Assembly: GCF_900169075.1 (NCBI RefSeq)
Contig: NZ_LT827015.1
Coordinates: 3,240,158 to 3,304,157 of the forward strand
Source of the DNA: Chryseobacterium phocaeense
Lineage (GTDB): Bacteria > Bacteroidota > Bacteroidia > Flavobacteriales > Weeksellaceae
Direction of reading: 5' to 3'
DNA length: 64,000 bases
Of the stretch, positions 56,347 to 64,000 are shown one piece after another. The notes below the pieces were generated by a model. It ran no database searches. It saw nothing but the letters and a program-made list of their open reading frames with translations, and was not told the DNA's origin. Position 1 is the stretch's first letter. Each line of letters starts with the position of its first letter. The position numbers were made by a program, and so were the translations under genes.

Positions 56347-58830
56347 ATGAAAAAAAAATTAGAGCGTCCAAAAACACAAAAGAGAAAAAAGATGATTCTG
56401 TTCACTTTGGGAGCATTATGTCTTCTGGGACTTGCTTTCCCATTTCTGCTGAATATTTATCTTAAACATAAGCTCCCGGATTTAATCAATGAGAAAACAC
56501 CTTACCAGATCAGTTTAAAAGACTTTGACCTTAATCTGCTGAAGGGTAATATTTCAGCCCGCTCTATCAGTATCATGACAAAGCAGAAAAATGATCCTGC
56601 CATTACCCAGATTTCCGGCAATATCAAAGCCCTGGAAATCGGAAATATCGGCATATGGAACGCCGTTTTTAATAAATCCTACAAAGTTGGCCATGTGAAA
56701 CTGATTGACCCGAATCTACAGATCGTATCCGGGAAATCCAAAAAGAAAAAAGATTCCACACAAAAGAAAACAGATTTTACCATTGAGAACATTTTGGTTA
56801 CCAATGGCAATATTTCGGTTAAAGGAAATAATAAGAAGGACCTTTTCAAAGGAAAAAATGTCAATATAAACCTTACTGAAATTCATCAGAGCAAGGATGT
56901 ATCTAAAATTCCGGTTGCTTTTAAAGATTTTAAAATCGATGCCCATGATGTCCTGATTACCGTTAATGAGCTCTACAGGATTTCTGCGGGTAAAATCGAT
57001 GCCAAAAACAAACAGCTTCATATTTCAGGATTCCACTTAAAACCTGTTGAAAATCCGGCTTTGTATAATGCAAAAAATATTTTTGACCTGAAGATCAATG
57101 AACTTACCGCCGAAAATTTCACCATTGACAAAGATTCCCTTATTGTAGAAAATGCAAAATTCAGCAAACCCCAACTGATTGTAACGTCTACGGATAAGAA
57201 AACCGTTAAGGAAAATCCTAAAGAAGTCAATCTGAAAATAGGCATCAAGAATCTTGACCTGCAGCAGGGCTCGGTTCTTGTTCAGCAGCAGAATAAAACA
57301 AAAACGGCTTCTGTGGATAACTTCCATGTGGGTCTGCAGGATATTGTTTTTGACAAAAATACCGTGAAAGAAAAAATACCATTTGCTTTTTCTACCCACA
57401 ATATTGAATTTGAAAATATTTATTTCAAGACGGATCCTTTGCAGGCGGTAAGCATTAAAAAAATCAGTTCGGATAATTCGGATATTTTCATCAGTGATGC
57501 ACAATTGAATGCTATTGGAAAAAGCAGTACGAAAGACGTTTTCAACATTAAAACCAAGAAAATAGAAATCCTGAACAATGCTTCAAAATTTGTGGGACAG
57601 CAGTTACAGCTTAAATTTGGTGAAATTAATGTGTACTCTCCGGACATCAACATCATAGCCGCTGGCAATAAAAAGAAAACAGCCGGCAAGACCAAAAATC
57701 AACCACCGGATCTATTGGTCAATCTTGGAGCCCTGAATCTTATCAACGGTACTTTCAGCCAGGAAAAGAACGGCAGCCGGAAACTGAAGGTCGGGAATTT
57801 TAATGTGAAACTCAATTCGGTAACCTCTAACAGAAATATCCTGAAGGAATCGATTCCTTTTCATGTAAAAGATCGTTTGGTTACGGCCAAAACCATAGAC
57901 ATCGATGGAGGAAAATACTATAACCTGAAAATTGGTGATGTAAAAAACACCGGAAAAACAACCCACATCAACCATTTCGCTTTTCTTCCGAAATATTCCA
58001 GAGACCGGCTCAACAAGATGATTGCAGTAGAAGAAGATTTGTATACGATTAAAGTGAAATCCATCAATATTGTTGATCAGAATTCTGTGATCGGGGACAA
58101 AACCAGCATCAATCTGGATCATATTATTTTTGACGGTGTAGACTGTAATATTTACCATGATCTTGCCCCGCCTGATGACATCGGAATCCGGTATATGTTC
58201 AGCAAAAAACTTCGTGATGTGAAATTTCCGCTGTATGTAAAACAGATTGATGTAAAAAACTCAAAACTGACGTATGAAGAGATTGCAGAAAAGGCACAGA
58301 TTCCCGGGAAAATTACGTTTGACCATTTCAATGCAAAAATTGTGAATGTAAACAGTGCGAAAATGAAGGGTAAACCTACACTGGTCAAGGTAGATTCTGA
58401 TTTTAAATTTTTCGGGGATGCCGCAACAGACGTTCACTGGCAGTTTGATGTAGCGAATAAAAATGATGATTATGCAATCAATGGAACCATCAGAGACCTT
58501 TCTGTGGAAAATGCCAACCTGTTTGTACGGCCTTACCTCAACGTGAGTCTGGACGGAAAGATTAATTATCTGAAATTTGATTACAAAGGGAACAGCAAAA
58601 AAATCGGAGGAAATTTTTATTTTAAATACACCGATATGCATGTTAATTTCATGAATAAAAATACAGGTAAGGAAAGAAAACTGCTCACCGCTATCGCTAA
58701 TATTTTTGTAAAAAATGACTCTAAAGGTGAACCGGACCATGTAGAGGTTGACAAAGAACGTGATCCCAATAAAAGTTTTTTCAATACGCTGTGGCAAGGG
58801 ATTATGGAGGGGCTGAAAAAATACCTGATT
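56347..58830 (+). CDS. AsmA/DUF748-like envelope protein
   Basis: An 827-828-aa protein with one N-terminal membrane helix (MILFTLGALCLLGLAFPFLL) after a basic stretch. A long beta-helical region of repeated amphipathic strands follows, with LKDFDLNLLKGNISARSISI and GNIKALEIGNIGIWNAVFNK, as in AsmA/TamB/DUF748 proteins that bridge the periplasm and probably move lipids. The C-terminus ends WQGIMEGLKKYLI. ATG 56347 (MKKKLERPKTQK) is chosen over 56308. It stands alone, divergent from the DUF5686 gene. The stop codon ends at about 58833. Confidence 0.75.
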
Positions 58831-58917
58831 TAAAATTCAGTGAAAACTTAACTTAAAAGTAATTAGCCTTTTAGACAGTTTCACTGAGAAAACCGCTTAC
58901 TTTTTTACGTCAGATCC

Positions 58918-58947
58918 TTGTGAGTAAGGAAAAATTATGTAAATTTG
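58918..58947 (+). promoter_or_regulatory. Promoter of tRNA-Gln copy 2
   Basis: TTG 58918-58920, 19-nt spacer, TAAATTTG 58940-58947; identical layout to copy 1. Confidence 0.85.
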
Positions 58948-58964
58948 CACCACCAAAATAAAAC

Positions 58965-59035
58965 AGACCCATGGTGTAGCGGTAACACTACTGATTTTGG
59001 TTCAGTCATCTGGGGTTCGAATCCCTGTGGGTCTA
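58965..59035 (+). tRNA. tRNA-Gln (anticodon TTG), copy 2
   Basis: 71 nt, identical to copy 1 except G at 59027 in place of A. Acceptor AGACCCA / TGGGTCT plus A; anticodon TTG; CCA not encoded. It shows the unaltered host sequence of the island target. A terminator follows immediately. Confidence 0.96.
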
Positions 59036-59041
59036 CGTATT

Positions 59042-59077
59042 GGGACAAATCTTTTCTTTTGATTTGTCCCTTTTTTA
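59042..59077 (+). terminator. Terminator after tRNA-Gln copy 2
   Basis: Perfect 10-bp stem GGGACAAATC / GATTTGTCCC, 9-nt T-rich loop, then TTTTTT. Confidence 0.9.
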
Positions 59078-59272
59078 TTTCCACAATTTTCCTTTTCTAA
59101 CTGTGTAATTATCTGCAAAATTAACCTTCTCTATGTTTTTGCGCATTAAAACCAGTTTACATACCTATTAAAAGCATCTTTTTACAACATAATAATTTTC
59201 AGCAAACACTAATATTTTTAATACAATTTTCATAAAAAAATTAAATTTATAGCTTAATTATCAACAATTTGA

Positions 59273-59280
59273 TATATTTG
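59273..59280 (+). promoter_or_regulatory. -7 box (TATATTTG) of the TPR/HTH gene
   Basis: TAnnTTTG match 25 bp before ATG 59306. No clear -33 element. Confidence 0.5.
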
Positions 59281-59305
59281 ATTCATTATATATAAACAGA
59301 TTATA

Positions 59306-60730
59306 ATGAGAATTATTCTTTTATTTTTTCCTTTTTTATTGTTCGCACAACAAAAAACAACACCTGAAAACATTGAAGAAAAATTAAAAAAGGCAGAGCA
59401 GCTTGTAATTTCGGGAAAAACAGAGCAGTTTATTACCGCCAATCTTTCTATTCTTAAGGAATCAAAAGCTATTAGGTATTCTCAGGGCTGCACCAAATCA
59501 AGTCTTAATCTTGCTTATGCTTATAACAGGATCAATCAGTACAAAAAAAGTATCCATTATTTGAAATCAATGGAATCAGAAAATGATAATGTGTATGCAG
59601 ACGAATTTAATCAGATTAGTGCAAATACTTTATATAGTAATAACTATTTTGGAATTAAAATGTATGATGAAGCCATAAGTAAACTGAAACAAAACATCAA
59701 ATTATCCGAAAACGTAAAAATAGATTCCACCAGAAAGTATATTAAAACGTTAGCTCTGATAGATTTGGCTACAAATTATACTGAGAAAAAGCGCTATGAT
59801 TCGGCTACCTATTATGGGAAAAAGGCAATAGAAGAGATCAAGGGAGAAAAAATAAAAAACTGCTGTCTTGGTGTCAATCTGAAAGTAGCATTGCTGAATT
59901 TAGCGGGAGTGAAATTTCGTGAAAAAAAAGTTGATTCCACCGAATATTATGTTGGATTAGGAAAAGCATTGCCGGTAGATCTAGGCTATAATGAGTTTAT
60001 TATATTTAAGCTTCAGGGACAAATAAACTACGCCAGGAAAAACTATGACTCTGCTATCAGCAATTATAAGAAAGGAATAGAACTGGCTGAAAAAGCAAAA
60101 AACAACAGGAAATTAGTGGAACTTTATGCCCTGATTGCTGAAGCTTATGACAAAGTGGGAAAGACTGCCGATGAAAAAGAATACCGGAATAAATTTACCA
60201 AACTAAGTGAGAATATGAGAGAAGCAGAGGCTGCTAATTTAAAGGAAACGGTCCAGCTTCTTGTTCAGGAGAAACAAAAACCATTGCAGGAAAAAAACAG
60301 GTATTTACTGTATGCTATAATTCTAGGAAGTTTAAGCTTACTTTTGTTTGTGGTATTTACTGTAGAGAGAATAAAGAGTAAGAATAAACTCTTACACTCA
60401 AAAAACAAAGAAAATAAAGAGCTTAACCAAAAGCTTAACACTGCTTTTGACGAAGTTGTGCAGCTGGCTAAAAACAATGATTCTGAGTTCCTCACCAGAT
60501 TTCAGGAGGTATACCCTGATTTTTTTCCAAAACTATTACAAATTGAGCCTAAACTGGTGGAAAGTGAATTGCGTTTCTGTGCTCTGTTATTTCTTAATTT
60601 CTCATCAAAGGAAATAGCCACCTATACATTTGTACAGCCCCAATCCATACAAACCAGAAAAAACAGACTGAGAAAGAAACTCAATATTGCATCAGACGAT
60701 GACATTTATATCTGGATGAAAAACCTATAG
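59306..60730 (+). CDS. TPR sensor with transmembrane helix and C-terminal HTH
   Basis: A 474-aa membrane regulator. Signal peptide MRIILLFFPFLLFAQQ; periplasmic TPR-like helical repeats (residues about 25-300, e.g. NYDSAISNYKKGIELAEKAK); a coiled segment; one membrane helix (YLLYAIILGSLSLLLFVVFT, about 328-350); a cytoplasmic coiled coil; and a LuxR-like HTH tip (LFLNFSSKEIATYTFVQPQS, then IQTRKNRLRKKLNI). This layout is common in Flavobacteria and couples an envelope signal directly to DNA. Targets are unknown; the T9SS gene downstream is 398 bp away on the same strand. Confidence 0.85.
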   Translation: MRIILLFFPFLLFAQQKTTPENIEEKLKKAEQLVISGKTEQFITANLSILKESKAIRYSQGCTKSSLNLAYAYNRINQYKKSIHYLKSMESENDNVYADEFNQISANTLYSNNYFGIKMYDEAISKLKQNIKLSENVKIDSTRKYIKTLALIDLATNYTEKKRYDSATYYGKKAIEEIKGEKIKNCCLGVNLKVALLNLAGVKFREKKVDSTEYYVGLGKALPVDLGYNEFIIFKLQGQINYARKNYDSAISNYKKGIELAEKAKNNRKLVELYALIAEAYDKVGKTADEKEYRNKFTKLSENMREAEAANLKETVQLLVQEKQKPLQEKNRYLLYAIILGSLSLLLFVVFTVERIKSKNKLLHSKNKENKELNQKLNTAFDEVVQLAKNNDSEFLTRFQEVYPDFFPKLLQIEPKLVESELRFCALLFLNFSSKEIATYTFVQPQSIQTRKNRLRKKLNIASDDDIYIWMKNL

Positions 60731-61128
60731 AACAGCAGGTTTAAATAAATCTACATTTCGGTCACCTTTCTTTTTTTCCAATGTCTCAGAATATGAATTA
60801 ATTAAATTAATCAATAAAAAAACTAAAATGAATTGATTAATTTCTTAAAACTAAATCAAAAGCAAAAACCTGTACAAAGCACTCTTTAAAAACAAAACAA
60901 CGTTTAACAAAAAACCATCGGATATATTAATTTTAACACACTAAACGGTAAATTATATGAGTAAAATTTAAATAAAATCATATATTTACTAAAAAAAATA
61001 ACACAAATGAAAAATGGATAAAAACTACTATTTCACCTCAGAAAAAAAATAAAACTATCCTATCTGAAGAGCTGTAAAATAATAGTTGCCATCCATACAT
61101 ATACGCCAAAAACTTTTTAAAGAATATT
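60731..61128. other. Intergenic region upstream of the repeat-domain T9SS gene
   Basis: 398 bp of very AT-rich sequence with long A runs. No frame looks coding and no clear TAnnTTTG box was found. It should contain the promoter and a long leader of the gene at 61129. Confidence 0.55.
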
Positions 61129-63081
61129 ATGAAAAAACTATTATTTTGTTTGTCATTGTTTGCGACTACGTTGGCATTTGCACAAAATGACGATTGTACA
61201 GGAGCAACAGTGCTCGCTGTAGGCACGGATTTCGCCACCGGTGTGGTTACTTCCACCAATGTGGGAGCAACTACTGACTCACAGTCATCATGTAATGATG
61301 AGGCTGCCGATAATGTTTGGTTTAGTGTAACAGTTCCAGCCAGCGGAAATCTTAAGATAGAAACCCGTGAGCTTTCCGGATCTTTATTTGATGATTCAAT
61401 ACTCACCGTGTACGATGGAACCTGTAGTTCTTTAAATGAGATTGATTGTGATGATGACGGGGGTACCGGCACTTTCTCAATGATCTCATTAACCGGACAA
61501 ACGCCGGGAGCTACCTTATACGTAAGTGTATCTAAATATGATGCCGATACAGATAACGGGGAATTCCAGATTTCAGCATATGATCCTTTACCGCCTGCTA
61601 ATGATAATTGCTCAGGAGCTGTTGCATTAACGGTAGGTTCAGATTTCACTTCGGGAGCAATTAATTCCACAAATTTAGGTGCCACTACCGACGGAACAGA
61701 GCCAAGTTGTAATTCTGACGCGGTGGAGAATGTATGGTTTAGCGTAACGGTTCCCGCAAGCGGAAATCTTAAGATAGAAACCAGAGAATTTTCCGGGTCT
61801 GCATTTGATGATTCATCTATCACGGTATATAGTGGTACCTGTGGTTCTTTAACAGAAGTTGGCTGTTATGGTGACGGAGGATTTTCAGCGGTAACCTTAA
61901 CAGGACAGACTCCGGGAGCAACACTTTACGTAAGTGTATGGAAATATGCCTCTTATATCGATAATGGAGAATTCCAGATTTCAGCGTATGAGTTTGTACC
62001 CATTGCCAATGATGCCTGTTCAGGGGCTACTCCGTTAACGGTAGGAGCTGATTTCGATTCAGGAGCCATTACTTCCACCAACGTAGATGCCAGTACAGAT
62101 GGCACAGAGCCGAGCTGTAATAATGACGCAGCAGACAATGTATGGTTTAGTGTAGTGGTTCCGGCAAGTGGAAATCTTAAGATAGAAACCAGAGAAGTCA
62201 GCGGATCTTTATTTGATGATTCATCAATTACTGTGTATAGTGGAACCTGTGGTTCTTTAACAGAAGTTGGATGTAATGGTGACGGAGGATTCTCAGCGGT
62301 ATCATTAACCGGGCAGACTCCGGGAGCAACGCTTTACGTAAGTGTATGGAAATATGCCTCTTATATCGATAATGGAGAATTCCAGATTTCAGCGTATGAG
62401 TTTGTACCCATTGCCAACGATAACTGTTCAGGGGCTACCCCATTAACAGTAGGAACGGATTTTGATTCAGGAACAATTACTGTGACCAATGTTGATGCCA
62501 GTACAGACGGTGCAGCACCATCCTGCAACACAGATGCTGTGGATAATGTATGGTTTAGTGTAGTGGTTCCGGCAAGCGGAAACATCAGTATAGAAACGAG
62601 AGAAGTTAACGGATCTGAATTTGGAGATACTACCCTTTCCATCTATGGTGGAAGCTGTGGATCTTTAACAGAAATTGAGTGTAATGATGACGGAGGTGAT
62701 GGACTTTTCTCCCTGATCTCATTAACCGGACAGACTCCAGGCGAAACCCTGTATGTAAGTGTAGCGAAATATGATTCGGGCGAAACCAGCGGAGAATTCC
62801 AGGTTTCAGCGTATGACAGTACTCAGCTGTCTACTCATGAAGTGGCTGATAACTCTAAAAAGATCAGCATTGCTCCTAACCCGTTCACAGATCGTATTAC
62901 CATTTCGGATGTATCCGAAGTAAAATCACTTAGCGTTACAGATACTTCAGGAAGACTGGTTAAAACAATTGAAAAACCTTCTGCATCACTCTATCTTGGT
63001 GATTTAAAACAAGGAATGTATTTTATCACCCTTAAAATGAATAACGGTAGTGTAAAAACAGTAAAAGCCATCAAAAAATAA
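61129..63081 (+). CDS. T9SS type A sorting domain protein with four tandem ~136-aa repeats
   Basis: A 650-aa secreted protein. Signal peptide MKKLLFCLSLFATTLAFA, then QND. Four repeats begin with ND.CSGA..L.VG.DF near residues 20, 158, 293 and 429. Each contains VWFSVTVPASGNLKIETRE, DDS.ITVYSGTCGSL and TGQTPGATLYVSVWKY, an immunoglobulin- or pre-peptidase-C-like beta sandwich with conserved Cys pairs. The type A sorting signal follows (ISIAPNPFTDRITISDVSEV ... GMYFITLKMNNGSVKTVKAI). It is a likely surface adhesin or binding protein; the substrate is unknown. Repeats 2 and 3 are nearly identical at DNA level. Confidence 0.88.
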   Translation: MKKLLFCLSLFATTLAFAQNDDCTGATVLAVGTDFATGVVTSTNVGATTDSQSSCNDEAADNVWFSVTVPASGNLKIETRELSGSLFDDSILTVYDGTCSSLNEIDCDDDGGTGTFSMISLTGQTPGATLYVSVSKYDADTDNGEFQISAYDPLPPANDNCSGAVALTVGSDFTSGAINSTNLGATTDGTEPSCNSDAVENVWFSVTVPASGNLKIETREFSGSAFDDSSITVYSGTCGSLTEVGCYGDGGFSAVTLTGQTPGATLYVSVWKYASYIDNGEFQISAYEFVPIANDACSGATPLTVGADFDSGAITSTNVDASTDGTEPSCNNDAADNVWFSVVVPASGNLKIETREVSGSLFDDSSITVYSGTCGSLTEVGCNGDGGFSAVSLTGQTPGATLYVSVWKYASYIDNGEFQISAYEFVPIANDNCSGATPLTVGTDFDSGTITVTNVDASTDGAAPSCNTDAVDNVWFSVVVPASGNISIETREVNGSEFGDTTLSIYGGSCGSLTEIECNDDGGDGLFSLISLTGQTPGETLYVSVAKYDSGETSGEFQVSAYDSTQLSTHEVADNSKKISIAPNPFTDRITISDVSEVKSLSVTDTSGRLVKTIEKPSASLYLGDLKQGMYFITLKMNNGSVKTVKAIKK

Positions 63082-63102
63082 TCAATTTTTGATATCAACA
63101 TA

Positions 63103-63138
63103 AGTAAGGCTGCCATGAATGGCAGCCTTACTCTTTTA
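63103..63138 (+). terminator. Terminator between converging genes
   Basis: Perfect 12-bp stem AGTAAGGCTGCC / GGCAGCCTTACT, loop ATGAAT, tail CTTTTAATT. It serves the + gene and probably also the converging agmatine deiminase. Confidence 0.88.
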
Positions 63139-63154
63139 ATTATTGTGTCCGTTT

Positions 63155-64000
63155 TTAATCTTCAGATTTTAAGATATTCCCTGCGGGCTGCTGCTGCGTC
63201 ACGCAATGGATCATTCCGCCGTTTTCATATAAATTTCTGACGTCTATTCCTACCACTTTTCTATCCGGATAATACTCCTGGATCATTTTATTGGCAATCT
63301 TATCATTGGGATCTCCATAATTCGGAACTAGGACTACGGTATTGGCTACATAAAAGTTGATGTAAGAACCTTTATAATCCAGCTGTTTTCCATACGCGGT
63401 TTTCACTTTGTTTTTGGTGGCCGGCAGATATACTTTTTGATATTCTTTTCCATTTGCATTGGTAGCTTCGTAGAGTGTATTGATATCTTTTTCAGAAAGT
63501 CCCATATCAAAAAGCCCGTCCTCGTCCATGGTGATCATGGTATTGTGATTCATGAATTTTACAAACCCGTCAATATGCATATCGGTTACATCCAGCCCGG
63601 TAGCACCATCCAGCCAGATTACTTTAGAAACTCCGTAATATTGCTTAAACATTTCTTCTGCTTCCTGCTGTGTGATACCTTTTGTTCTGGTAGAACCTTT
63701 TTTCTGACTGATCACCGAACTTTTACAGGCCATCAGAACGCCGTTCCCATCGGTTTCCACAGCACCTCCCTCATTCACCATTTCTTCATTCAGATCTATG
63801 ACTTTAATACCCAGGTCTTTTCCGATACGGGCAGGAATTTTATCACAGTATTTTGAGTCGAATTTTCCTCCCCAGGCATTAAATCCCCAGTTTTCAATCA
63901 ATACACGTCCTTTATCATCCTTCACGAAAATAGGGCCGCTATCCCTGATCCAGACATCGTCGGTAGGATAAATTCTGAAATCCACATTTTTCAAAGGGAT
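63155..64000 (-). CDS. aguA: Agmatine deiminase, 5' end beyond the window
   Basis: Converts agmatine to N-carbamoylputrescine and ammonia in polyamine metabolism. About 281 C-terminal residues are present; the frame is open at the right edge, so the start lies outside (the in-frame TTG at 63994 is internal). Family motifs: YPTDDVWIRDSGPIFV, ENWGFNAWGGKF, NEGGAVETDGNG, TDMHIDGFVKF (catalytic His), and YENGGMIHCVTQQQP with the nucleophilic Cys. The full family length is about 340-370 aa. Confidence 0.92.
   Translation of the reverse strand: MPLKNVDFRIYPTDDVWIRDSGPIFVKDDKGRVLIENWGFNAWGGKFDSKYCDKIPARIGKDLGIKVIDLNEEMVNEGGAVETDGNGVLMACKSSVISQKKGSTRTKGITQQEAEEMFKQYYGVSKVIWLDGATGLDVTDMHIDGFVKFMNHNTMITMDEDGLFDMGLSEKDINTLYEATNANGKEYQKVYLPATKNKVKTAYGKQLDYKGSYINFYVANTVVLVPNYGDPNDKIANKMIQEYYPDRKVVGIDVRNLYENGGMIHCVTQQQPAGNILKSED

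Overview
The window looks like a chromosome segment from a Flavobacteriia member of the Weeksellaceae, most likely Chryseobacterium or a close relative. The reasons are AT-rich DNA, type IX secretion (T9SS) sorting domains, DUF families typical of Flavobacteria (DUF4846, DUF5686, DUF6443, DUF5977), and Bacteroidota-type promoters (TTG, about 19-21 nt, then TAnnTTTG) in front of both tRNA genes and several CDSs. The genus is inferred from recognised protein families; no search was run.

Left flank, 1-23.9 kb, is ordinary core genome. It holds partial sucC; a ClC-type chloride channel; a tight minus-strand operon (class II HMG-CoA reductase, a 55-aa membrane protein, a DUF3298-like secreted protein, a DUF423 protein); a radical-SAM/TIGR03915 pair linked to DNA repair; a broken HxlR regulator; a DUF4846 lipoprotein; pfkA and gapA; an outer-membrane-like protein divergent from a LuxR-type regulator; an MpaB-family oxygenase; recA; htpG; a small XRE regulator; an alkyltransferase-like protein lacking the reactive Cys; a bacterial deoxyhypusine-synthase homologue; arfB; and menE. 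It ends in a tRNA-Gln(TTG) gene.

Middle, 23.91-53.57 kb, is best read as a ~29.7-kb integrative island inserted in the 3' end of that tRNA-Gln. An 18-bp copy of the tRNA 3' end (one mismatch) reappears at 53555-53572, about 200 bp from a tyrosine-recombinase gene and directly beside the displaced tRNA terminator. From left to right the island carries a complete type II-C CRISPR-Cas system: an array of 79 repeats of 47 bp with 78 spacers of 30 bp on the + strand, then cas2, cas1 and cas9 on the - strand overlapping by ATGA, then a tracrRNA on the + strand divergent from cas9. Next come small element genes (a possible replication protein, an excisionase-like HTH protein, several unknowns). These are followed by a four-gene operon of T9SS cargo protein, DUF5977/YD-repeat protein, DUF6443 RHS protein with a C-terminal HExxH domain, and a small lipoprotein that may be its immunity protein. 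A strongly structured non-coding element, a tandem NUMOD4 protein and the integrase complete it. Every island protein gene is on the minus strand; only the array and tracrRNA are on plus.

Right flank, 53.6-64 kb, returns to core genome: a DUF5686 outer-membrane protein, an AsmA/DUF748-like protein, a second tRNA-Gln(TTG), a TPR/HTH signalling protein, a T9SS-secreted protein made of four ~136-aa repeats, and a partial agmatine deiminase.

The main biological message is that anti-phage immunity (Cas9 with a very large array) and probable inter-bacterial toxin cargo travel together on one tRNA-targeted mobile island. The repeat itself carries a near-consensus Bacteroidota promoter, as expected of type II-C arrays transcribed repeat by repeat.
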